Part shown: piece by piece, positions 14,316 through 20,380 of the stretch
How positions within the stretch are numbered: position 1 is the stretch's first letter
Layout: every line of letters starts with the position of its first letter
DNA from: an uncultured Collinsella sp.
GTDB taxonomy: Bacteria; Actinomycetota; Coriobacteriia; Coriobacteriales; Coriobacteriaceae
DNA length: 20,380 nucleotides
NCBI GenBank assembly: GCA_900541475.1
Contig: UQJV01000040.1
Coordinates: 1-20,380, forward strand
Direction of reading: 5' to 3'
Translations under genes and position numbers: made by a program
The notes under the pieces: model-generated
The model's database searches: none
What the model was told of the DNA's origin: nothing
What the model saw: only the letters and a program-made list of their open reading frames with translations

Positions 14316-15542
14316 ATGTTTAACAAGAAGCCCCTGGCGGATAACACCCGAAGACCCTCGACTGGTGCGCAGGCCAAGATCTACAGCCGCGACAACGTCG
14401 CTCGCTATTCCGAGCGCGCCCGTCAGCGCCGTCGCGGGCGCACGGTTCGCCGCGTAGCTCTCATCGCCGTGCTCGGCGTACTGCTGAGCGCCACGACCGC
14501 TGCAGGTCTGTGGTTTGCCACCATCATGGGCAAGCTTGGCGACTCCAATGTCATTACCAACAACTTGCGCCAGATTCTGGTCGATACCGATGAGGCAAAA
14601 GATCCGTTCTACGTGCTGCTTCTTGGTACCGATGGTCGTCCGGGTGAGGATACGTACCGTGCCGACTCGATTATCCTGGCTCGCATTGACCCTACGCAAA
14701 AGCAGGCAACGCTCATCTCCATTCCGCGCGATACCAAGGTTGTCTACAAAGGCTCGACCATGAAGATTAACGCCTGCCATACCTATGGCGGCGCCGAGGC
14801 CATGGTCCAAGCGGTCAACGAGCTGTGCGGCGTTCAGATTGCTCACTATGCCGAGGTCAGCTTTGACGGCATGCAGTCGCTTATTGATTCGGTTGGCGGT
14901 ATCGACATTAACGCGACCGACGACGTCGACGATCCCGAGCACCTGGATATTAAGATTACTGCCGGCCAGCAGCACATGGATGGCGCCACCGCCCTTACCT
15001 ACGCCCGTTGCCGTTACACCTATGCCGACGGCGACTATACGCGCATGCGCCATCAGCGTCAGGTACTTGGCGCCCTCGCCAACCAGATCCTCAACAACTT
15101 TGATGCCACCAAGATCTTTGATCTGGTCAACTCGCTGTCCGACATGCTCGTAACCGATATGAGCGTTCAGGATACCGTCTCTACGGTCAATGCCATGCGT
15201 GGCATGGATGTCGATGGCATCTACTCGGCCAACCTGCCCTCGTATGCCGACGGCAGCACTATGATCGACGGTGTGAGCTATGTCTTTGTCTACGAAGACG
15301 AGCTTAAGGAAATGATGGCCCGTGTCGAAGCCGGTGAGGATCCCAAGGGCCCCAACACCATGGGCCTTTCCGACGGCTCCAGCTCCACGATCGGTGACCT
15401 CAACAACAATACGTCCGAGGACTACGCATATGGCACGGCGACCTCGTCGGGTGGCTCGGACGATTCCGACGATTCGGGCGACGGCTCCGATAACTACGAA
15501 GAGCCCACCGGCGACGGCAACGGCTACGAAGCCAACTATTAG
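14316..15542 (+). CDS. LCP (LytR-CpsA-Psr) family cell-wall ligase
   Basis: LCP proteins transfer lipid-linked glycopolymers onto peptidoglycan outside the membrane. The 408-residue protein has a basic cytoplasmic N-terminus, one membrane helix (about 47-70) and an LCP domain at about 97-250: LLLGTDGR, RADSIILARIDP, ISIPRDT (134-140), KINACHTYGG and the arginine-rich RCRYTYADGDYTRMRHQRQ (231-249), whose Asp/Arg residues bind pyrophosphate in studied homologues. The C-terminal 65 residues are low complexity, rich in Ser, Asp, Gly and Asn. ATG 14316 follows AGGT by 5 nt; an upstream TTG at 14310 is less likely. It probably shares a transcript with murA. The polymer attached is unknown. Confidence 0.9.
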   Translation: MFNKKPLADNTRRPSTGAQAKIYSRDNVARYSERARQRRRGRTVRRVALIAVLGVLLSATTAAGLWFATIMGKLGDSNVITNNLRQILVDTDEAKDPFYVLLLGTDGRPGEDTYRADSIILARIDPTQKQATLISIPRDTKVVYKGSTMKINACHTYGGAEAMVQAVNELCGVQIAHYAEVSFDGMQSLIDSVGGIDINATDDVDDPEHLDIKITAGQQHMDGATALTYARCRYTYADGDYTRMRHQRQVLGALANQILNNFDATKIFDLVNSLSDMLVTDMSVQDTVSTVNAMRGMDVDGIYSANLPSYADGSTMIDGVSYVFVYEDELKEMMARVEAGEDPKGPNTMGLSDGSSSTIGDLNNNTSEDYAYGTATSSGGSDDSDDSGDGSDNYEEPTGDGNGYEANY

Positions 15543-15543
15543 A

Positions 15544-15571
15544 GTTACGCGGTTTTACCAAACCGCGTAAC
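15544..15571 (+). terminator. Hairpin after the LCP gene
   Basis: GTTACGCGGTTT (15544-15555) and AAACCGCGTAAC (15560-15571) form a perfect 12-bp stem with a TACC loop, one base after the LCP stop codon. No T-run follows, so it may stabilise the mRNA end more than terminate. Confidence 0.55.
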
Positions 15572-15584
15572 CAGTCGACGCTGC

Positions 15585-15785
15585 AAACCCGCCAGAGCGG
15601 CAATCTGCCTTTCAACTTCGGCGGCATGATCAAAAGATCAATGCCGCCTTGTTTCAAGGCACCTTGCTCGCTCTGGCGGGTTTTCGCTGTCCGCGCCAAA
15701 ACATCGGCGTTGCCGGAACACTTGGCGCTTGGGGGCGTTCCTTATGTGTCGGCAGTTTGGGACACTCCTTGCGTCAAGAGGCTGG
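15585..15785. repeat. Structured intergenic repeat, copy 2 (nested foldback)
   Basis: The outer stem AAACCCGCCAGAGCG (15585-15599) pairs perfectly with 15669-15683. Inside are TGCCTT/AAGGCA (15606-15611 with 15656-15661) and an apical stem, GGCGGCAT-GATC (15620-15631), loop AAAA, GATC (15636-15639), a bulged A and ATGCCGCC (15641-15648). A second stem, GCGCCAA (15693-15699) with TTGGCGC (15722-15728), and a weaker one, GTGTC/GACAC (15746-15750 with 15761-15765), follow. The piece 15628-15711 aligns without gaps to 6-89. TTTT after the outer stem lets it also serve as a terminator for the LCP gene. No ORF is supported. The right boundary is approximate. Confidence 0.7.
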
Positions 15786-15812
15786 CGCGCGTCAACCTGG
15801 TCTCATTGCAGC

Positions 15813-15850
15813 AAAAAATCGCCCCGTTCTCGGTTGAGGACGGGGCGATT
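15813..15850 (-). terminator. Rho-independent terminator of pepT
   Basis: Read on the minus strand, AATCGCCCCGT pairs with ACGGGGCGATT (plus-strand 15840-15850 with 15817-15827), giving an 11-bp GC-rich stem and 12-nt loop, followed by a run of six T. It begins 26 nt past the pepT stop. Confidence 0.88.
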
Positions 15851-15876
15851 CGTCTTTTGGGCTTATGCGGCCAGTC

Positions 15877-17124
15877 TTATGCGAAACGGGCGACAAGCTC
15901 CTGCAGGACGTCGGTCATCTTGACGAGTGAGCTGACCGGGACAAACTCGTTGACGCCGTGGTAGCAGTAACCGCCTGTCGAGAGGTTGGGGCAGGGCAGG
16001 CCACGGAACGACAGCTGGGCGCCGTCGGTGCCGCCGCGAATCGGCAGCACCTGGGGCTCGACGTCGCAGGCAAGGAAGGCATCCTTGGCGACATCGATCA
16101 GCTCCGGGTAGTCGCGGACGATCTCGGCCATGTTGCGGTACTGGTGCTTAATCTCGACCGTTACGCGCTCCTCGCCCAGTCGCTGGTTGAGCAGTGCGGC
16201 GGCGGCATCCATCAGCTCGAGCTTCTGCTGGAACTTAGCGGCATCGTGATCACGGACGATATAGCGCGCCGTGGCATGGTCGACCGTTGCCGAGACGCCC
16301 TCAAGGTGATAGAAGCCCTCGTAGCCCTCGGTGTATTCCGGACGCTGCTCGTAGGGGAGCAGGGCATTGAAGTCGCAGAACAGGTTGCTCGCGTTGACCA
16401 TGCGGCCCTTGGCGTCGCCGGGGTGAATGGACTGGCCCTCAAAGCGAACGGTTGCCTCGGCGGCATTGAAGCACTCCCACTCAAGCTCGCCAACCGGACC
16501 GCCGTCTACCGTGTAGGCGTACTTGCAGCCGAAGGCCTCGATATCCAACAGCTCAGCACCGTGACCGATTTCCTCGTCCGGGCAGAAGCAAATGCCGAGC
16601 GCGGGGTGGGGCAGGGAGGGGTCCTGCGCGATGCGAGCGACGAGTGCCATGATTTCGGCGACACCCGCCTTGTCGTCGGCTCCCAGCAGCGTAGTTCCGT
16701 CGGAGCAGACAAGGTCCTCACCCACCAGATCGTTGAGGGCGGGAAGCTTGGCGGTGCTCATGGACACGGGCTTGCCGTCAACGATGCCACAAACCAGGTC
16801 GCCGCCCTCGTAGTGCACGATGTGCGGCGCTACGCCGGCGCCCGGCGCGACCTCGGTGGTATCGAGGTGCGCGATCAGGCCCAGGGCGGGCTTATTCTCG
16901 GAACCGGCGCTAGCGGGAATGTGCGCGCAGACATAGGCGTTTTCGGTTACATGGGCATCGGTCGCACCCAGCTCGCGCAGCTCCTCGGCAAGCACGTTGG
17001 CAAGGTCAAACTGGACGGTGCTCGACGGCACCTGGTCGCAGTTGGCATCCTCGGACTGCGTGTTGATCTGGACATAGCGCAAAAAACGCTCGAGGACGTC
17101 GGGGTTCGTGGTGGTGTTTTCCAT
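15877..17124 (-). CDS. pepT: Peptidase T (tripeptide aminopeptidase)
   Basis: PepT is a cytoplasmic M20-family dizinc enzyme that removes the N-terminal residue of tripeptides. The 415-residue product matches the usual 405-410. Metal and catalytic residues are visible: H86 and D88 in IAHLDTTE, D150/D151 in LGADDKAG, E184/E185 in CPDEEIGHG, D207 in YTVDGGP and a C-terminal histidine in YCYHGVNEF. The start at 17124 is chosen because GGAG lies about 9 nt upstream on that strand and MENTTTNPDVLERFLRYVQI is the family N-terminus; the frame stays open to 17220 but that adds unsupported residues. It faces the LCP gene and diverges from the regulator gene across a palindrome. Confidence 0.96.
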   Translation of the reverse strand: MENTTTNPDVLERFLRYVQINTQSEDANCDQVPSSTVQFDLANVLAEELRELGATDAHVTENAYVCAHIPASAGSENKPALGLIAHLDTTEVAPGAGVAPHIVHYEGGDLVCGIVDGKPVSMSTAKLPALNDLVGEDLVCSDGTTLLGADDKAGVAEIMALVARIAQDPSLPHPALGICFCPDEEIGHGAELLDIEAFGCKYAYTVDGGPVGELEWECFNAAEATVRFEGQSIHPGDAKGRMVNASNLFCDFNALLPYEQRPEYTEGYEGFYHLEGVSATVDHATARYIVRDHDAAKFQQKLELMDAAAALLNQRLGEERVTVEIKHQYRNMAEIVRDYPELIDVAKDAFLACDVEPQVLPIRGGTDGAQLSFRGLPCPNLSTGGYCYHGVNEFVPVSSLVKMTDVLQELVARFA

Positions 17125-17171
17125 AAAGACCGCTCCAATCTTGGTCGTCGTGTGCAACAAGAACTCTAGCA

Positions 17172-17191
17172 CGGTATGCCGCGGCATACCG
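17172..17191. promoter_or_regulatory. Perfect 20-bp palindrome between divergent genes
   Basis: CGGTATGCCG is followed directly by its exact reverse complement CGGCATACCG. It lies in the 120-nt gap between pepT and the metalloregulator gene. A possible -10 box TAGAAT (17208-17213, plus strand) puts the palindrome over the -35 region of the regulator promoter; a possible minus-strand -10, TAGAGT (17168-17163), does the same for pepT. The likely ligand is the neighbouring DtxR/MntR-type protein, by position only. Confidence 0.65.
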
Positions 17192-17244
17192 CGACGCTTG
17201 GATGGGGTAGAATCAGCCATTGAATGCAGAAGGGACGGATGTTC

Positions 17245-17667
17245 ATGGATACGACAAATAGCTCGCGCGAGCTACGCCTAACGGTGGCGAACGAAGACTA
17301 CTTGGAGTGCATGGTTCGCATCGAAAGCGAAGATGGGGAGACCAATGGCGTGCGATCGGTCGATATCGCACAGCGCCTTGGCGTCTCGAAGGCATCGGTC
17401 AACAAGGCGGTTTCGGCTCTCAAGGCATCCGAGCTTGTCGAGCAGTCTCACTACGGTAAAGTTATCCTGACTGACCGTGGACGCGAGGTCGGCTCGGCTA
17501 TCTGGTATCGCCATCGTCTGATCCGCACGTTTTTGGTCCAGGAGCTCGGCGTCGATTTTGAGTGCGCCGATGCCGAGGCCTGCATGATGGAGCATGCGCT
17601 TTCCGAGGACACGATGAACCGCTGGCTCGCCTATCTCGAAAAGCAGGGAATCAGCGTCGAGGAATAG
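17245..17667 (+). CDS. DtxR/MntR-family metal-dependent transcriptional regulator
   Basis: These proteins bind Fe2+ or Mn2+ and then operator DNA. The 140-residue product has a winged helix (about 12-75, with VRSVDIAQRLGVSKASVNKA) and a dimerisation/metal domain (about 80-140), without the SH3-like domain of long DtxR members. Predicted metal ligands are D18 and E21 (DYLE), H90 (YRHRL), C113, E116 and H117 (CMMEH). Asp/Glu at the first pair follow MntR, whereas Cys at 113 follows DtxR, so the metal cannot be read off. ATG 17245 is chosen because AGAAGGGA (17229-17236) sits 8-9 nt upstream; ATGs at 17224 and 17239 are badly spaced. The methyltransferase gene starts 12 nt after the stop. Confidence 0.85.
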   Translation: MDTTNSSRELRLTVANEDYLECMVRIESEDGETNGVRSVDIAQRLGVSKASVNKAVSALKASELVEQSHYGKVILTDRGREVGSAIWYRHRLIRTFLVQELGVDFECADAEACMMEHALSEDTMNRWLAYLEKQGISVEE

Positions 17668-17679
17668 CGAAATACATAT

Positions 17680-18573
17680 ATGGATACGAGTTATTACAAT
17701 CGTTTTGGCGGCGAGGAGCTTATGCGCCGACTTGCCAGTGAGACATTGCTGGCACAGGGCCCCATGGGCAGTGTGTTGCTGAGCGAATGCGGCGCCGCCG
17801 ATATTCCGCCGGCATTTTGGAACCTCGCCGAACCGCAGACGGTTTCCCGTATCCATCGACTGTACGCCGCCGCTGGCGCGCAGGTGCTCATCACAAACAC
17901 GTTTCAGGCGTCGGGCCACGCGCTCAATCAAGACGAAATCGCCCCATCCATGACGGAGGTCAATCGCGGGGCGGTCGACGATGCCCGTCAGGCAAATCCG
18001 CAGCTCCTGTTGGGGTCTATGGGCCCTATTGCCATTGAGTGGTTTGTCGAGGGTTCCCCCGAGTATCGAGAGATTCGCGCAAACGCTCGTGAGCAGGCGT
18101 CCGCCTTGCTCAGCGCCGGCGTAGACGGCCTCCTGATCGAGACGGTCACGTCGATCCGCAATCTGCAGCCCGTGCTCGCCGGTGCCCATGATGCCGCTGA
18201 CGGCATGCCCGTTCTGGTGAGTTTTGCTATTGATGACAAGGGCGACCTGCTGGGCGATGGCCTAAACATCGAAGGTGCCATCTTGTATGCCGAGAAGCAC
18301 GGTGCGAACTCGGTCGGGGTCAATTGTTGCTCCCTGACAGCGGCTACTGCCGCGGTGCCAAGGATGGTCGCCACGGCTACCACGCCCGTTACGGTTCGGC
18401 CCAACGCGGGAAATCCGGTCCAGACACAGGATGGGCTCGTGTGGCACGAGGATCCCGAAGCCTTCGCTCGCGCATGCGTCGAGTGGGCGCGGGCAGGCGC
18501 CGCAATGGTAGGCAGCTGCTGCGGAACCACGGCGGTTACGACGGCCGCTATGGCAGATGCGCTCGATATATAG
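17680..18573 (+). CDS. Homocysteine S-methyltransferase family protein
   Basis: The 297-residue protein is a single homocysteine-binding TIM barrel, as in BHMT, MmuM and the N-terminal module of MetH. It carries the zinc cysteines: C216 in VGVNCC and C280/C281 in VGSCCGT. Other landmarks are GPMGSVLL near the N-terminus, ITNTFQAS (71-78), LGSMGP and LLIETVTS (151-158). No cobalamin or folate domain is present, so the methyl donor may be S-methylmethionine or betaine, or it may work with separate partners; this cannot be decided here. The ATG at 17680 has a weak site; ATG 17722 with GAGGAG 3 nt upstream is an alternative start. It shares an operon with the metalloregulator and ends at a strong terminator. 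Confidence 0.87.
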   Translation: MDTSYYNRFGGEELMRRLASETLLAQGPMGSVLLSECGAADIPPAFWNLAEPQTVSRIHRLYAAAGAQVLITNTFQASGHALNQDEIAPSMTEVNRGAVDDARQANPQLLLGSMGPIAIEWFVEGSPEYREIRANAREQASALLSAGVDGLLIETVTSIRNLQPVLAGAHDAADGMPVLVSFAIDDKGDLLGDGLNIEGAILYAEKHGANSVGVNCCSLTAATAAVPRMVATATTPVTVRPNAGNPVQTQDGLVWHEDPEAFARACVEWARAGAAMVGSCCGTTAVTTAAMADALDI

Positions 18574-18599
18574 AGCCCCAAAAATAGGAGTACCGAATC

Positions 18600-18625
18600 A
18601 CCGCCCCTGCCGGGGCGGTTTTTTT
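18600..18625 (+). terminator. Rho-independent terminator
   Basis: CCGCCCC (18601-18607) pairs with GGGGCGG (18612-18618) around TGCC, extended by an A-T pair, and is followed by seven T (18619-18625). It starts 27 nt after the methyltransferase stop and separates that operon from the phosphohexomutase gene. Confidence 0.93.
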
Positions 18626-18683
18626 GTTGCCGGCGCGCATCTCGGCGGCTTTTGCCTAAACGGTGAACGAGCGTGTCGGCGGC

Positions 18684-18710
18684 TTGTCGGATGCCCGTTG
18701 CGGGTATACC
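18684..18710 (+). promoter_or_regulatory. Weak promoter candidate for the phosphohexomutase gene
   Basis: TTGTCG (18684-18689) and TATACC (18705-18710) are 15 bp apart, which is short. The -10 lies in the 8-bp palindrome GGTATACC (18703-18710). A promoter is needed somewhere here because a strong terminator precedes it. Confidence 0.3.
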
Positions 18711-18750
18711 TCATGCGTACCATGATCCAAACACTGCGAGGTGTCTGCGC

Positions 18751-20151
18751 GTGTGCGCGATAATTCACTTTGGAACTGACGGTTGGCGAGCTCGCGTCGA
18801 CGGAGACTTTACTATCGACAACGTCGCTCGTGTCACCGATGCTATCGGCGGGCTGTGGCAAAAGACGAATCCCGGTAAAACGGTATATGTAGGATTTGAC
18901 ACGCGACCGCAAGCGCGCGAGTTTGCCGAGCTCGCGGCGGGTGTGATTGCCGCCCACGGGCTCGATGCCGTGCTCGTGTCTCGGCCGGTGCCGACTCCCG
19001 CTCTTACGTGGGCGGCCGCTTATGACGGCGAGGCGTGCGGCGCGCTCATGGTGACGGGCTCACATCATCCGCAGGGCTATCTATGTCTCAAGCTGCGGAT
19101 GGGCGATGGTTCGACGGCCAACCAGGATGTCATCGAAGAGCTCGAGGAGACGATGGCCACCGAGCCGCTGGGGCTCGAGGGGCAATACCGCACGGCAGAT
19201 ATCATTCCCGACTATATGCGAGCGGTGGCATCGTTTGTCGATGCAGATGCCATTCGCGCTGCGCGTTTGCGTGTGGTGGTTGACCCCATGGGCGGAGCGG
19301 CTCAGGGATATCTTGCCGACTTGCTTCGAGAGCTTGGCGTCGAAGTCCACGAGATTCATGCCGGCGAGACGACCGATAGGGGAGATATTTGTCCCGACCC
19401 GGTTGAGCCGTGGGTGGATGCTTGTGAGCGTGTGGTTGTCGAGGACGGGGCGTGCGCCGGCCTGGTGACTGATGGCGACGCCGATCGCATCGGCGCGGTT
19501 GATGAGCGCGGTAGATATATACATCCGCATCAGATCATGGCGCTCGTTTTGGGCGACTTGGTCCAGTATCGCAATCTAGAGGGACGCGTCGTCGTCAACC
19601 TTTCTTGCTCCACGCTTGTGCGTCGCGTTGCCGAAGCGCTTGGCTGCCGCGTGGTCATCAAGCCCGTCGGTTTTAAATATATAGCGGCCGAGATGAAGAA
19701 GGGCGGTGTCCTCGTGGGTGGCGAAGAGGCCGGCGGCATCGGTATCGCAGCGCACATGCCCGAGCGTGATGGCATTCTTGCCTGTCTGATTTTGTGCGAG
19801 CTCATGGCCAAGACCGGTGCGCCCTTGGGCGTGCTCATCGATCAGCTCGAGGCGAGCTTTGGCAAGACGAGCTACGGACGTCGAGATTTGCGGCTTGAGG
19901 CCGAGGATGCCGAGACGTTGCGCACGCTGCTTCCCGGCGTGAATCCCAAGTCGATATGCGGCAAGGCGCCGCAGAGCGTAAGTCATATGGATGGTTTGCG
20001 CCTGGCATTCGGGGACGATACCTGGCTGCTGGTCCGTCCCAGTGGAACCGAACCGGTGGTGCGCGTGTACGCCGAGGGCTTTTCGGTGGAGGAGCGCGAT
20101 GAGTTACTGGATGCCGGCTGCGATTTGGCCAGGGGCGCATATCGGCTCTAG
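18751..20151 (+). CDS. Phosphohexomutase (phosphoglucomutase/phosphomannomutase family)
   Basis: Alpha-D-phosphohexomutases interconvert hexose 1- and 6-phosphates through a phosphoserine. The 466-residue product has all four active-site loops: phosphoserine loop TGSHHP (102-107, S104), metal loop DGDADRIG (241-248), sugar loop GGEEAGG (323-329) and phosphate loop RPSGTEP (429-435). The sugar loop normally reads GEES; Ala327 replaces the serine. The GTG start at 18751 is chosen because GAGGTG (18738-18743) lies 7 nt upstream and the protein then begins just before HFGTDGWR; the frame is open to 18673 without family-like sequence. Whether glucose, mannose or another sugar phosphate is the substrate cannot be told. 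It is transcribed alone. Confidence 0.9.
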   Translation: MCAIIHFGTDGWRARVDGDFTIDNVARVTDAIGGLWQKTNPGKTVYVGFDTRPQAREFAELAAGVIAAHGLDAVLVSRPVPTPALTWAAAYDGEACGALMVTGSHHPQGYLCLKLRMGDGSTANQDVIEELEETMATEPLGLEGQYRTADIIPDYMRAVASFVDADAIRAARLRVVVDPMGGAAQGYLADLLRELGVEVHEIHAGETTDRGDICPDPVEPWVDACERVVVEDGACAGLVTDGDADRIGAVDERGRYIHPHQIMALVLGDLVQYRNLEGRVVVNLSCSTLVRRVAEALGCRVVIKPVGFKYIAAEMKKGGVLVGGEEAGGIGIAAHMPERDGILACLILCELMAKTGAPLGVLIDQLEASFGKTSYGRRDLRLEAEDAETLRTLLPGVNPKSICGKAPQSVSHMDGLRLAFGDDTWLLVRPSGTEPVVRVYAEGFSVEERDELLDAGCDLARGAYRL

Positions 20152-20380
20152 CCATGGGGCTGCTTTATATAAAGATGCGCTCGGCGAGCGGTAGCTAACA
20201 ACTGGCAAACGTCAATTGATGGCACAATTGTGTAGGAAATGTGTACGCCCAGATTCCCGCCCACGGCGCCCCTCCGGTCTGGCAATATATCTCCTTGCCG
20301 CGCGGCCCGGTCGAACCGGGAACCAGCGCAGGCGTGCACCTTGAGAACCGGATACTGCGAGGATGGACACACCAGATGTG
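20152..20380 (+). promoter_or_regulatory. Gene-free region resembling an rRNA operon leader
   Basis: No ORF is supported. The segment has hairpins GGCAA/TTGCC (20281-20285 with 20295-20299) and CCCGGT-CGA-ACCGGG (20306-20320), and near its end CCTTGAGAACCGGATA (20339-20354), which resembles the boxA-type antitermination motif (CTTTGAGAAC or similar) found before 16S and 23S rRNA genes in Gram-positive bacteria. CCAGA/TCTGG (20249-20253 with 20278-20282) may enclose part of it. The inference is that an rRNA operon starts just right of the window; no rRNA sequence is recognised inside it and no clear rrn promoter was found. Confidence 0.5.

Noticed and set aside
15626..15964. Plus-strand frame of 112 codons between the LCP gene and pepT
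   Set aside because: It runs through the structured repeat, the pepT terminator and the pepT coding region; no homology-like features.
20300..20325. CGGTCGAACCGGG looks like a tRNA T-arm
   Set aside because: Lacks the GTTCRA loop, and no acceptor, D or anticodon arms can be folded around it.
1..20380. CRISPR arrays, prophage or complete insertion sequences
   Set aside because: No regularly spaced direct repeats, transposase, integrase or phage structural genes were found.

Overview
The window looks like chromosomal DNA from a high-GC actinobacterium of class Coriobacteriia, most likely Collinsella or a close relative. This rests on remembered protein style and gene order (prmC and tsaC close together, then glpK, upp, a full atp operon, murA and an LCP gene), on GTG/TTG starts with purine-rich ribosome binding sites, and on the strong GC bias at third codon positions. 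No complete rRNA is present to confirm the genus. Most of the window is core chromosome.

Layout. 1-536: gene-free, AT-richer, a chain of hairpins; it opens inside a structured repeat that recurs at 15585-15785 and ends in a terminator-like hairpin at 257-289. 537-1787: prmC, carrying an unusual Ala/Glu-rich insertion. 1863-2547: a HigBA-type toxin-antitoxin pair with its own promoter and operator-like palindrome, probably inserted between prmC and tsaC. 2696-4994: tsaC and glpK, 13 nt apart. 5118-5765: upp, followed by a hairpin. 6048-12931: the F1Fo ATP synthase operon in the order atpI-like, B, E, F, H, A, G, D, C, with a promoter at 5958-5985 and a terminator-like hairpin at 12968-13006. 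13020-15542: murA and an LCP-family cell-wall ligase gene. 15543-15876: convergent gene-free region with three strong hairpins, including the second copy of the structured repeat. 15877-17124 (minus strand): pepT. 17245-18573: a DtxR/MntR-type metalloregulator and a zinc-type homocysteine S-methyltransferase, divergent from pepT, with a perfect 20-bp palindrome between the divergent genes. 18751-20151: a phosphohexomutase. 20152-20380: a gene-free segment that resembles the leader of an rRNA operon lying just past the window.

How the genes fit together. prmC (release-factor methylation) and tsaC (t6A tRNA modification) serve translation. upp salvages uracil. The atp operon makes the proton-type ATP synthase. 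murA and the LCP protein act at the start and end of wall-polymer assembly. The metalloregulator sits between two metalloenzymes.

The most novel signal is the intergenic repeat. Two copies about 15.6 kb apart align without gaps over positions 6-89 and 15628-15711. The differences inside their stems are compensatory at four base pairs, so the folded form appears to be what is conserved. I do not recognise it as a named RNA or element family.
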